From Desulfuromonadales bacterium C00003107 (lineage in GTDB: Bacteria; Desulfobacterota; Desulfuromonadia; Desulfuromonadales; Syntrophotaleaceae): DNA of 9,561 bases. Positions 1 through 7,339 of this stretch are shown piece by piece. Numbering within the stretch: the first letter of the stretch is position 1; every line of letters starts with the position of its first letter. The translations under genes and the position numbers were made by a program. The notes under the pieces are model-generated. The model worked only from the letters and a program-made list of their open reading frames with translations, ran no database searches and was not told where the DNA came from. The stretch is from contig MAXT01000201.1 in NCBI GenBank assembly GCA_001751225.1, positions 1 through 9,561 on the forward strand. Reading direction: 5' to 3'.

Positions 1-2243
1 ACGCTGCCCTGGAAGCCGGCGAGACCGAATTCGAAGTTCTCTCGTCAGGTCATCACGATATCGGTGGACCACTCTGGAGCGCTGACGGAAAGCCCCTGAA
101 GTTCACGGTCAAAAACCCCGGCCAGCGAGTCGGAGCTTTTGGCCTTGCAGGTACCGAAATCATCATCAACGGCCCTGCGCCAGCCGACGTCGGCTGGCGT
201 AACGCCGGCGCCACTCTGGTCCTCAAGGGCGACGGCGGCGATACCACCGGTCACTGCGCCGCCAGCGGACAGATCTATGTCGCCGGCCGCGCCGGCACCC
301 GTACCGGCTCCCTGATGAAACACGACCCGGCCCATAATCCGCCGGAAATGTGGATTCTAAAGAACACCGGCTCCTTCTCCTTCGAATTCATGGGCGGCGG
401 CATCGCTGTCGTGTGCGGTGTCGACAGCGAGCAGTTCGAATCGGTGCTCGGTGATCGCGGCTGCGTCGGCATGGTCGGCGGCACCATCTATGTACGTGGG
501 CCGGTCAAAGGCCTGTCCAGCGACGTCTGGATGCTTGAACTTGACGAAGGAGATAGGCAGTTCCTGACCGACAACATGCCTGTATTCCTTGGCAAAATTG
601 AAAAAAACCAGCTATTGAGCGAGCTGACTGACTTCTCTCAATGGAAAAAGATCGTTGCCAAGACCTATGAGGAACGTCAGGCGATCGAGCGCATCTCGAT
701 GCGTGAATTTCGCCTAGGGAAATGGGTCGAGGGCGGCATTTTCGGCGACGTGGTCACAGACGACTACGATGAGGTAGCCGGCTTTGTCAACGCTGGTGAC
801 CTTCGGCTGAAGATTCCTCACTGGCAGAACAAGTCGTTTTCCGCCCCCTGTCAGGCGGCCTGTCCGACGGGCATTCCGACCCAGGATCGCATCGCTCTGC
901 TGCGCGAAGGCAAGACCAAAGAAGCTTTGGAGTTGGTTCTGCGCTACTCTCCTTTCCCGGCCAGTGTCTGTGGCCAGGTCTGCCCCAACCTGTGTATGGA
1001 CGCCTGCAGCCGGCGCTCCCTTGACCATCCGGTCGCCATGCAAGAACTCGGTCGCCTGTCCCAGGACGCAGAAGCCCCTGAACTGCTGCCCGCCACAGGC
1101 AAGAACGTCGCGGTAATCGGCGGCGGCCCAGCTGGCCTTTCTGCTGCCTGGCAGCTCGGCCTACGCGGCCACAGCGTCACTATCTATGAAGGCGATGAGG
1201 AAGTCGGCGGCAAGCTGCGGCAGGCCATCCCCAGCGAACGTCTTCCTCGCGAGGTACTGGCAAGCGAGGTCAACCGTATCAAGCAGATCGGCGTTAAAAT
1301 TCTGACCGGTCAGCAAATCGTGAAGGGCAACTTTGAAGCCATTCGCGACGGATCCGATGCGGTAGTTATCGCCAGCGGTGCACACAACCCGGTAGTTATC
1401 CCCTTCCCCGGCCACGAAAGACTGGTCAAGGGACTGGACTTCCTCAAAGAAGTCAACGCCGGCAAGAAGCCCAAAGTCGGCCGTCGGGTGGTAGTTATCG
1501 GTGCCGGTAATGCCGGCATGGACGTGGCCATCGGCGCTTACTCCATGGGCGCCCAGCAGGTTACCGCTATCGACGTGCAGCGACCTGCCGCTTATCAAAA
1601 AGAAATCGACCATTTTGATGCCCTCGGCGGCCAGATTCAGTGGCCAGTCTTTACCGAACGCATCACCGCAGAGGGTCTGCACACCAAAGACGGTCGCCTG
1701 ATTGAAGCCGACACCGTCATCATCTCCATCGGCGAACGGCCCGACTTGTCCTACGTGCCCCGCGAGTGGCTCACCGACCGCGGCATGATGGATGTAGACG
1801 GTTGCTGGCAGGCCAAACTGGCCCCTGGCGTTTTCGCCCTCGGCGATACCATTCAGCCCGGTCTTCTGACCCACGCCATCGGCAACGGCCAGGAAGTCTC
1901 CGAATACATCGATGACTACTTGAACGGTCTCGAACTGGTCGCCAAGCACAAGCCTGAGATGATTCCTCAGTGGAAGCTAAGCAAGGAGTCATTCCAAGCC
2001 CGTAACCGTGGCCGCTTCCAGATCATGGACGCCTGCGAAGAGGTTCACCGCTGCATCAGCTGCGGCACCTGTCGCGACTGCTCCATGTGCCTGGAAAGCT
2101 GTCCTGAAGGGGCTATCGCCCGCAAGGAGAGCCTCGACGGCTCCTTTGAGTACGTATCCGACAAGCAATACTGCATCGGCTGCGGGATCTGCGCCGGCAT
2201 TTGCCCCTGCGGCGTATGGGCCATGGAAAAAGTTATCGCCTAA
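1..2243 (+). CDS. Glutamate synthase GXGXG domain fused to GltD-type FAD/NAD(P) oxidoreductase with two ferredoxin clusters (5' truncated)
   Basis: The frame is open from base 3 to the TAA at 2241-2243 (746 visible residues), so the gene begins before the window and the ATG at 315 is internal. Visible residues 1 to about 200 carry the glycine-rich repeats of the glutamate synthase large-subunit C-terminal domain. A GltD-like module follows: an N-terminal Fe-S helical domain with cysteines encoded at about 849-1007, an FAD Rossmann motif (VIGGGPAG, about 1116) and an NAD(P)H motif (VIGAGNAG, about 1500). The C-terminus has CRDCSMCLESCP and CIGCGICAGICP, a two-[4Fe-4S] ferredoxin domain, with two extra cysteines before the first motif. 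In the family GltD oxidises NAD(P)H and passes electrons through FAD and Fe-S to the FMN synthase subunit for glutamate formation. The catalytic synthase and glutaminase domains are not visible and are presumably encoded upstream (inference). A different redox role is possible. Confidence 0.9.
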   Translation, partial: AALEAGETEFEVLSSGHHDIGGPLWSADGKPLKFTVKNPGQRVGAFGLAGTEIIINGPAPADVGWRNAGATLVLKGDGGDTTGHCAASGQIYVAGRAGTRTGSLMKHDPAHNPPEMWILKNTGSFSFEFMGGGIAVVCGVDSEQFESVLGDRGCVGMVGGTIYVRGPVKGLSSDVWMLELDEGDRQFLTDNMPVFLGKIEKNQLLSELTDFSQWKKIVAKTYEERQAIERISMREFRLGKWVEGGIFGDVVTDDYDEVAGFVNAGDLRLKIPHWQNKSFSAPCQAACPTGIPTQDRIALLREGKTKEALELVLRYSPFPASVCGQVCPNLCMDACSRRSLDHPVAMQELGRLSQDAEAPELLPATGKNVAVIGGGPAGLSAAWQLGLRGHSVTIYEGDEEVGGKLRQAIPSERLPREVLASEVNRIKQIGVKILTGQQIVKGNFEAIRDGSDAVVIASGAHNPVVIPFPGHERLVKGLDFLKEVNAGKKPKVGRRVVVIGAGNAGMDVAIGAYSMGAQQVTAIDVQRPAAYQKEIDHFDALGGQIQWPVFTERITAEGLHTKDGRLIEADTVIISIGERPDLSYVPREWLTDRGMMDVDGCWQAKLAPGVFALGDTIQPGLLTHAIGNGQEVSEYIDDYLNGLELVAKHKPEMIPQWKLSKESFQARNRGRFQIMDACEEVHRCISCGTCRDCSMCLESCPEGAIARKESLDGSFEYVSDKQYCIGCGICAGICPCGVWAMEKVIA

Positions 2244-2273
2244 ACCGATAGCGACATAACAACCTGCACCAAC

Positions 2274-2310
2274 AAAAGCGGCGGAACCGATCGGTTCCGC
2301 CGCTTTTTTA
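2274..2310. terminator. Bidirectional rho-independent terminator between convergent genes
   Basis: A perfect palindrome spans 2274-2307 with 17-bp arms centred between 2290 and 2291 (core GGAACCGATCGGTTCC). A run of six T follows on the + strand (2304-2309), and four A on the 5' side give a T-run on the - strand. It lies 30 bp after the + strand stop at 2243 and 31 bp beyond the - strand stop at 2341, so it should terminate both transcripts. Confidence 0.93.
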
Positions 2311-2340
2311 TTCTGCACCCAATGTCTGGTCAGAGCTTCA

Positions 2341-2976
2341 CTAACGAATAAAATTCGTAAAGGCTTTGGACTCTCTCTCCGGAGCTTCGACCGTGTCTTT
2401 GCCGTTTTCAACCAACTTCATCAGGTAGGCCATATTCTTCCCCAGCACCCGCATGATCTGTACACCCTCTGCGTCTTGTGTTACTTCCCCCGGACGGGTT
2501 CCATGAATCACATTCCAGTAATTGGATGTCGGTATCAACATCTCTGCGTAACACAAAAAATTGTTTAGTTGGTCAAATGTAGGCAGGCCTCCGGAGCGCC
2601 GCACTGCAACCACTGCTGCGCCGACCTTGTGGCGTAGCATACTGTTATTGAAGCCAGCCACATAGAAGGCCCGATCTAGAAATGATTTCATGGCGCCGCC
2701 TATTGCCGAGAAATGAACAGGCGAGCCTAAAATAATTCCATCGGCGTGCTTCATTTTTTCAATCCAGTCATTGACGTCATCACCCGGCAACACACACCGT
2801 TCATTTCTATTTTTTATGCACTGGTTGCAAGCGGTGCAGCCCCTGATCGCTTGATTTCCTACCTGTACAATTTCAGTTTCAATACCTTCTATTATCAGTT
2901 CAGCAGCAACCATGCTTATCGCCTGAAAGGTGTTTCCTTCTTTGTTGGGGCTGCCGTTAAAAGCGATCATCTTCAT
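2341..2976 (-). CDS. Flavodoxin-fold iron-sulfur flavoprotein (Isf-like NAD(P)H-dependent FMN oxidoreductase family)
   Basis: The 211-aa protein starts with the beta-strand and FMN phosphate-binding loop typical of the flavodoxin-like FMN reductase family (FNGSPNKEGNT, residues 7-17) and has the second flavin loop GSPVHF at 84-89. Between them lies a compact cysteine motif C47-x2-C50-x2-C53-x7-C61, which in Methanosarcina Isf-type proteins binds a [4Fe-4S] cluster next to FMN. Such cytosolic proteins shuttle electrons or reduce quinones, O2 or peroxides; the substrate here is unknown. AGGAG at 2986-2990 sits 9 nt before the ATG and fixes the start. The gene diverges from the HxlR-family regulator gene at 3133, a common arrangement in which the regulator controls the oxidoreductase gene. 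That regulator gene is interrupted, so control may be altered. A GATAAT-like -10 (- strand, 3027-3032) has no good -35, as expected if an activator is needed (inference). Confidence 0.9.
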   Translation of the reverse strand: MKMIAFNGSPNKEGNTFQAISMVAAELIIEGIETEIVQVGNQAIRGCTACNQCIKNRNERCVLPGDDVNDWIEKMKHADGIILGSPVHFSAIGGAMKSFLDRAFYVAGFNNSMLRHKVGAAVVAVRRSGGLPTFDQLNNFLCYAEMLIPTSNYWNVIHGTRPGEVTQDAEGVQIMRVLGKNMAYLMKLVENGKDTVEAPERESKAFTNFIR

Positions 2977-3068
2977 AAATATTTTCTCCTGTTGGTGGAT
3001 AGCCCTAAAGGGCGCTCTTTACGTTAATTATCACTTGAGCTGTATTCAGCCATATGCTCTCGAACATC

Positions 3069-3112
3069 AAGTACGCACTTTTTTGATACGTAGTACCCTT
3101 TTAGGTACGCAC
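3069..3112. promoter_or_regulatory. Candidate operator cluster between the flavoprotein and HxlR-family genes
   Basis: The 156-bp divergent intergenic region contains three GTAC tetramers (3071-3074, 3093-3096, 3105-3108). GTACGCAC is directly repeated at 3071-3078 and 3105-3112. GTACC (3093-3097) and GGTAC (3104-3108) form an inverted repeat with a 6-bp spacer, and TACGTA at 3087-3092 is palindromic. HxlR/YodB-type regulators bind short inverted repeats rich in GTA/TAC in such divergent promoters, so this is the likely binding region. Assignment rests on position and symmetry only. A separate small hairpin, GCCCT-AA-AGGGC at 3002-3013, lies in the flavoprotein leader. Confidence 0.5.
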
Positions 3113-3132
3113 AGCAAAAGCTAGGAGCTGAG

Positions 3133-3483
3133 ATGCAAAAAAATCAGTCGACACCGGAACCCATGATATATCGTGACAAAGAATACAAGTGCGGCATCGA
3201 TGTCACTCTGGCGGTGGTCGGAGGGAAATACAAGGCCTCTATTCTCTGGCACTTGGCACAGGATGTCATGCGCTTTTCCGCGTTGCAGCGGCAATTTTCC
3301 AGCATAACTCGCAAAATGTTGACACAGTAACTGCGAGAGCTTGAGGCCGACGGATTAGTGTACCGTGAGGTCTTCCCACAGGTGCCGCCTAAGGTTGAAT
3401 ATTCTCTGACTGTGAAGGGAAGAAGTATCTACCCCATCCTTGAAAAAATGTGCGAATGGGGCCAGATCTTTTTACAAAATTAA
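3133..3483 (+). pseudogene. HxlR-family winged-helix regulator interrupted by an in-frame TAA
   Basis: From the ATG at 3133 (AGGAG at 3123-3127) the frame encodes a typical HxlR N-terminus: a conserved cysteine (C20, in YKCGID), GGKYKASILWHL, and the helix-turn-helix up to MLTQ. A TAA stop lies at 3328-3330. The same frame continues at once with [10 protein letters not shown], then the wing and C-terminal helix ([17 protein letters not shown]), ending at TAA 3481-3483. Family members usually read MLTQQLRELE here, so one C-to-T change (CAA to TAA) explains the break. The full frame of 116 codons is normal family length. The truncated 65-aa product loses the wing and dimerisation helix and should not bind DNA properly. 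In the family these proteins are cytosolic dimers, several sensing quinones, aldehydes or oxidants through the conserved cysteine. A sequencing error or rare readthrough cannot be excluded. Confidence 0.85.
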
Positions 3484-3556
3484 GTATGGCACCCCACTGT
3501 CATTATACAAGGCACCGGAGATGGCTATCGTATAAAACTACTCGTTCGATTTATTG

Positions 3557-3634
3557 CGATACTCTCACAATAAAAAGGCCCGCCTGGTAACAGGTCGGGC
3601 CTTTCTCTTAATCCAGGGCTTACAGGAATTTTTA
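3557..3634 (+). repeat. Dispersed hairpin element, copy A
   Basis: Starts with CGATACT (3557-3563) and an A-run, then a GC hairpin, TTTCTC (3602-3607) and the tail CAGGAATTTTTA (3623-3634). From 3557 to 3607 it aligns without gaps to copy B 7133-7183, with about 37 of 51 positions identical by eye. The segment between TTTCTC and the tail is 15 nt instead of 6, making this the longest copy. Confidence 0.65.
3574..3608 (+). terminator. Rho-independent terminator after the HxlR-family gene
   Basis: AAAGGCCCG (3574-3582) pairs with CGGGCCTTT (3596-3604). An inner CCTG/CAGG stem closes a GTAA loop, leaving one bulged T at 3595, and a TTTCTCTT tail follows. It lies about 90 nt beyond the end of the HxlR-family frame and is the hairpin core of repeat copy A. 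Confidence 0.75.
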
Positions 3635-3774
3635 CTAGCTTGGTTCAGATCATCGGGCAAAGGTCGCGAAACAATCCCTGAGATATTTTCTCATAAATTA
3701 ATCATCGCCTTCCTACTACAAAAGCCCCCATACATATGAACCCTTCAAGAAGTGCAGTCCCCCAACGGCTTCTC

Positions 3775-5451
3775 TCAGTGGCCTTCAACTAATAACGATT
3801 CGTAGAGATTGACCGTATGGTTCTTGATCCGGCGTAAGGCGATCGCGGTATCGCTAAAGATAAGAGACGACAGAGCGCTGCAGGAGCCGGTCTTCATTCG
3901 AACGAGGTGGGCATCACGAATGACGTCGGCCAAATCGTTGAGCCGTCCGGCTTCCTTCCGCACGTCGATCATGCTGCCGCTACCCTCGCTTTGAAGAAGC
4001 TTCGCCGCCTGGGTGTAAAAAGCAAAGACTTCGGTGTGGAAACTTTTCAGGTTTTCCCAGGCATCTTCGCTAAAATCGAGTTCGTTCTTTTCAAGCCGGT
4101 TCAAATAGGAGCTGACGGAGGTCGCATAGTCAGTAATCGATTCAAGTTCGTCAGCAGCTCGAATGTAAGCATAAGCCCGATCCGTTTGTTCCAGGCTGGC
4201 CTGGCCGGCCTGCATCAGGGAGACGGTGAAGGTTGTGATTTCTTTCTGCATGATATCCGTCTCTTCTTCTATCGCTTTGATTTTCTGGAAAAAACGCTTC
4301 CGCCCCTTAAGGTCGGACTGCAGCTGACTGCCGACATCGCGCAGGGCTTCGTGGACGTCACCCTGCATCCGTCTGAGTTCCTCGTGAACCATCGAAACGC
4401 CCATGGCCACCGGCATGCTGCCGGGCGGGCCGAAATACTTGAATGGTCCTTTTCCCGCCGCTCCAGTCTCCGGTATGATTTTTATGACTAACTTTTCCAG
4501 GTACTGTAGAAAGGGCAACATAAGAAGGGTCGCCGAAATATTGAAAAAGGAGTGGCCGAAGGCAATATGGGCGGCAACGTAGGGCCGACTCCCTTGACTG
4601 TTAACGTAATTGGCCGCGCCGGGGACAAGGTTCTCGACCAGCTCGATGAAGGGGGTAAAGAGCGAGATGATGATGAGGACGCCAACGACGTTGAACACGC
4701 TGTGGGCCATGGCGGCCCGCCTTGCGGTAACGGTGCTGCCGATGGCCGCGAGCTGGGCGGTGATCGTCGTGCCAATATTCTCCCCCAGGACCAGGGCAAC
4801 AGCGGTCTGCATCGGTATGGCGCCGGTCGAGGCGAGGGCTATGGTGATGCCAAGCATCGCCGAACTGCTCTGGATGATCACAGTCATCAGACAGCCGATG
4901 GCGGCACAGCCGAGAAGGCTCGGCAGCGATTGAGCATCGAGAAGGAGCATCAGGTTCCTGAAGCCCTCGGCATTACGCAGCGGCTTGAACGCCCCGCTCA
5001 TGATCTCCAGGCCGAAAAAGATCATCCCCAGGGCGACCAGGACCTTGGCGATTCCCGAAATACGCTCATTTTTTACAAACAGCATCGGGAAGATGCCGAT
5101 GCCGACCAGCAGCAGGCCGAACTTGCCGATATGGACGGCAAGAATCCAGCCGGTGATGGTGGTGCCGATGTTGGCACCCAAAATGACTCCGATCGCCTGA
5201 CTAAGCTGCATCAGGCCGGCGTTGGTCATTCCGACGACCATAACAGTGGTGATCGACGAGGATTGGACGAAGGCGGTAACGCTCAGACCAGCCAGTACCG
5301 CTAAGAAACGATTGGTGGTGACACAAGAGATCGCTCTCTGGATCAGCCCGCCCGAAAGTATCTGCAGACTTTCCGACAGGTATTTCATCCCGAGAATGAA
5401 AAGCCCAAGCCCGCCCAGGACAGTGTAGCCCATCTTAAAAGGTTCAATCAT
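3775..5451 (-). CDS. Na+/phosphate cotransporter (NptA/PF02690 type) with C-terminal PhoU-like domain
   Basis: Inner-membrane transporter of about 558 aa. Two homologous Na/Pi-cotransporter repeats are visible, each with the signature QSSS (63-66 and 194-197) followed by a GANIGTTIT or GENIGTTIT loop (92-100, 223-231). These are the re-entrant substrate-binding motifs of the family. Hydrophobic segments fill roughly 8-325. Residues from about 345 to the end are charged and helical, matching the PhoU-like tail of bacterial members. Expected role is sodium-driven phosphate uptake or export. Start: the frame extends upstream to TTG at 5497-5499, but those 16 residues are polar and the TTG lacks a ribosome site. 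The ATG at 5449-5451 (MIEPFKMG, just before the first helix) fits the family better, though its own ribosome site is weak. No PhoB box and no terminator are clear. It stands alone, with wide gaps on both sides. Confidence 0.92.
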   Translation of the reverse strand: MIEPFKMGYTVLGGLGLFILGMKYLSESLQILSGGLIQRAISCVTTNRFLAVLAGLSVTAFVQSSSITTVMVVGMTNAGLMQLSQAIGVILGANIGTTITGWILAVHIGKFGLLLVGIGIFPMLFVKNERISGIAKVLVALGMIFFGLEIMSGAFKPLRNAEGFRNLMLLLDAQSLPSLLGCAAIGCLMTVIIQSSSAMLGITIALASTGAIPMQTAVALVLGENIGTTITAQLAAIGSTVTARRAAMAHSVFNVVGVLIIISLFTPFIELVENLVPGAANYVNSQGSRPYVAAHIAFGHSFFNISATLLMLPFLQYLEKLVIKIIPETGAAGKGPFKYFGPPGSMPVAMGVSMVHEELRRMQGDVHEALRDVGSQLQSDLKGRKRFFQKIKAIEEETDIMQKEITTFTVSLMQAGQASLEQTDRAYAYIRAADELESITDYATSVSSYLNRLEKNELDFSEDAWENLKSFHTEVFAFYTQAAKLLQSEGSGSMIDVRKEAGRLNDLADVIRDAHLVRMKTGSCSALSSLIFSDTAIALRRIKNHTVNLYESLLVEGH

Positions 5452-5957
5452 TTCTAAATCTCTAAAGTAGGGGTTTACAGAAGCGCACACTCTCACCAAA
5501 AAAATTTACACGCCAGTAATACGATTGACAGCACTTATGCGCAAGTCTTTTCAACATACATTTGTTAAGTTTTCGACCGGACCGCTCGCCGAAGGCATTG
5601 GCGCCCCTTTCTCATTTTGCCGGGCTTGTGGGAATTCCTCACTTCTGCCAAAACCCCATTCTCAAAACAGCAGTAAGAAGGATAAACAAAAAACCACCCC
5701 TTTACCCTAATCCCCGACCGGGTTAAATTGGACCCGTCTTATTTGTGCTGGTTTCTGAAAATCATCAAGTGGGAATAATGAAAGGAAGAGAAAACCACCT
5801 ATAATGATGAAGGTGGCTGTTGTTTATGTGGGTCACTTTGGAGTCAGTTTTATAACTCAAGAGTGCCTAGAAGACTAGAGACTAGTCAATCTCCATTCAC
5901 CGGCCTTGCAATAAGTGCAATGGGATGACACGGAATCTCCATGGTGCGTTAACGGAT
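5452..5957. other. About 500-bp non-coding gap between divergent genes
   Basis: No convincing gene: a short open frame at 5525-5710 (+) has low-complexity content and no ribosome site. Small structures are visible. CCACCT (5795-5800) and AGGTGG (5811-5816) form a hairpin which, on the - strand, is followed by TTTTCTCTT. AGACTAG is tandemly repeated at 5872-5885, with an 8-bp palindrome GACTAGTC at 5880-5887. TTGCA-N5-TGCAA lies at 5906-5920, and the 9-mer AATCTCCAT is repeated at 5888-5896 and 5934-5942. These probably include control sites for the alarmone synthetase gene, but no promoter pair stands out. Confidence 0.5.
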
Positions 5958-5963
5958 AAGGAG
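5958..5963 (+). promoter_or_regulatory. Ribosome binding site that places the alarmone synthetase start at TTG 5970
   Basis: AAGGAG lies 6 nt before the TTG at 5970-5972. The upstream in-frame ATG at 5925 has no comparable site, so initiation at TTG is preferred. Confidence 0.7.
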
Positions 5964-5969
5964 CCAATC

Positions 5970-7052
5970 TTGGCCTCTCTGAACTTTGAAAAGGAAAAAG
6001 ATTCCTTCCGGAAATTCTACGACAGCAACTGTAAGCTCTTCGAGAAAGCTAAGAAGGCCTATATACGCATCATCAGTTCGTCACTCAAAGGGACTGATAT
6101 CGGCGAGGTGACAAAAATCGAAGGACGGGTCAAGGACAAAGAGGAGTGCCTTAAGAAATTTAACCGAAAATATCAAAGCAAACTCGAAGCGGATGAACAT
6201 CCATACGAGATCAAAGACTACCTTTCCGACTTGATCGGTATCCGTATCATCTGCCTCTATGAGGACCAGATTGAAATGGTATCCGAGGTATTGAAGCAAC
6301 GCTTCAAGATTATCGACGTCACCGACAAGATCTCAGCCGTTGAGAGTACCGAGGATTCGTTTGGCTACAAAGGCCTGCACATGGATCTTGCCCTAAACGA
6401 TCAGATGAGCTCCCTGCCGAAATACCAGCAGTATGCCGACTATCCCTTCGAAGTGCAGATCAGGTCTTTGATACAAGATGCCTGGAGTGTACTGGACCAC
6501 AAAATCAAATACAAAAAATCGATCCCCAATGACCTTAAACGCAGGATCAATGTTCTCTCCGCCCTGTTTGAGTTGGCCGACCGTGAGTTCAAAGAGATCC
6601 GCAACTCCACCACGGAGCTCATCCAGCAAGCCACGGTGGCTCCGATCAGCGATCCCCTTGATGACAGCAGGGAGACGGCGGGCCAGTCTTCAACGGCAGT
6701 CAGCGAAAAAACCGTCAATGCTTTTAGCTTTCTGCGTGTCGCGGGACATTTTTTCAGGGATTTCGAATTCGAAGACTATAAAGTTGACGACTTCGTCCAG
6801 GACATTCTGAAGCTGCACAGTGGCTTTCAAAAGTCGGATCTACATAAAAGCTTGAATCAGAAGCTGAAAACCATCAGAGATTATAGCGATTACTTCATGG
6901 CAAAAAACCCGGACAACACCTTCAGTCCCTACACCTCGATCCGGCACTGCCTGTATCTCTACGACCCGGAAACCTTCAGTCGGATTTTATCCAAGGGGCC
7001 AAAAAATCGCTTTGAAGGATGGCTGAGAGCATACCTGGAGGACGATGCCTAA
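5970..7052 (+). CDS. Stand-alone RelA/SpoT-domain protein (predicted (p)ppGpp synthetase)
   Basis: 360 aa from TTG 5970 (375 aa if ATG 5925 is used). The RelA/SpoT synthetase domain (PF04607) fills about residues 10-185: GRVKDKEECLKKF (R53, K55), DLIGIRI (D88, R92), DSFGYKGLH (Y133, H137) and FEVQIRSLIQDAW..LDHKIKYK (E161, Q163, R165, H177). These match the ATP, GTP and Mg2+ binding positions of active synthetases, so pyrophosphate transfer to GDP/GTP, or to another acceptor, is likely. There is no HD hydrolase, TGS or ACT domain, so it is not a long Rel. It is also longer than the usual 200-250-aa small alarmone synthetases: residues about 190-360 form an unrecognised, mostly helical, charged extension without a zinc finger. 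A toxic tRNA-modifying (toxSAS) variant is possible, but no overlapping antitoxin gene is seen. Alarmone or toxSAS proteins act in the cytosol. The gene is transcribed alone. Confidence 0.88.
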   Translation: MASLNFEKEKDSFRKFYDSNCKLFEKAKKAYIRIISSSLKGTDIGEVTKIEGRVKDKEECLKKFNRKYQSKLEADEHPYEIKDYLSDLIGIRIICLYEDQIEMVSEVLKQRFKIIDVTDKISAVESTEDSFGYKGLHMDLALNDQMSSLPKYQQYADYPFEVQIRSLIQDAWSVLDHKIKYKKSIPNDLKRRINVLSALFELADREFKEIRNSTTELIQQATVAPISDPLDDSRETAGQSSTAVSEKTVNAFSFLRVAGHFFRDFEFEDYKVDDFVQDILKLHSGFQKSDLHKSLNQKLKTIRDYSDYFMAKNPDNTFSPYTSIRHCLYLYDPETFSRILSKGPKNRFEGWLRAYLEDDA

Positions 7053-7126
7053 TTCACCACCTGAAGGGGCAGTGCATCGTCACGCTTATTTTAGACGATC
7101 TCAATTCACCGCCCAAGTCATCCCAT

Positions 7127-7200
7127 AAATCACGATACTACCAGAGCAAAAAAGCCCGACGGGAAACGCATCAGGCATTTCTCGTAAGTCAGGATTTTTA
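7127..7200 (+). repeat. Dispersed hairpin element, copy B
   Basis: 74 bp running from AAATCACGAT (7127-7136) to TTTCTCG (7178-7184), five variable bases and CAGGATTTTTA (7190-7200). Copy C has the same two ends and the same total length. The hairpin GCCCGA (7154-7159) / TCAGGC (7171-7176) has a C-A mismatch on the + strand but a U-G pair on the - strand, where six or more U follow. It begins 74 bp after the alarmone synthetase stop. Confidence 0.7.
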
Positions 7201-7268
7201 GTAACCCTCAATTTCCCCATCTTTAAAGTCGCTCCAAAATCCGAAACAACTTTTCATCCATCTTATCC

Positions 7269-7298
7269 TTGACCTTTGTTGCTCGACTTGACTACATT
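7269..7298 (+). promoter_or_regulatory. Possible sigma-70 promoter upstream of the small membrane ORF
   Basis: TTGACC (7269-7274, 5 of 6 consensus) and TACATT (7293-7298, 4 of 6) are 18 bp apart in an AT-rich stretch about 40 bp before the candidate start at 7340. Nothing else marks the rest of 7201-7339. Confidence 0.3.
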
Positions 7299-7339
7299 GG
7301 ATTTGTTTTATTTTTGATGATTTTCTGGATGTAAACGAG

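Noticed and set aside
1361..1499. 10-mer GGTAGTTATC occurring three times (1361, 1391, 1490)
   Set aside because: All three encode Val-Val-Ile in the same frame within beta-strands of the flavoprotein; codon use explains them.
1161..1949. Long open frame (262 codons) on the - strand inside the glutamate-synthase-like gene
   Set aside because: It lies antisense to clearly conserved FAD and NAD(P)H motifs in a GC-rich gene; this is the usual shadow of biased codon use, without a ribosome site or recognisable domain.
3907..5304. Two + strand open frames of 194 and 250 codons opposite the Na+/phosphate cotransporter gene
   Set aside because: Both are antisense shadows of a gene with both QSSS signatures intact; their translations are low-complexity and charged without family features.
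5452..5499. TTG at 5499 as the start of the Na+/phosphate cotransporter
   Set aside because: It adds a polar 16-residue extension with no ribosome site; the ATG at 5451 directly precedes the first membrane helix.
5525..5710. 61-codon + strand frame upstream of the alarmone synthetase
   Set aside because: Low-complexity Ser/Lys/Pro end, no ribosome site and no hydrophobic or domain pattern.
5791..5820. Fourth copy of the dispersed hairpin element
   Set aside because: It has a hairpin and a TTTTCTC tail on the - strand but lacks the CGAT left end and the CAGGATTTTTA tail.
7019..7201. 60-codon + strand frame overlapping the end of the alarmone synthetase
   Set aside because: It runs through repeat copy B and its hairpin and has no ribosome site or domain; it is a chance frame.
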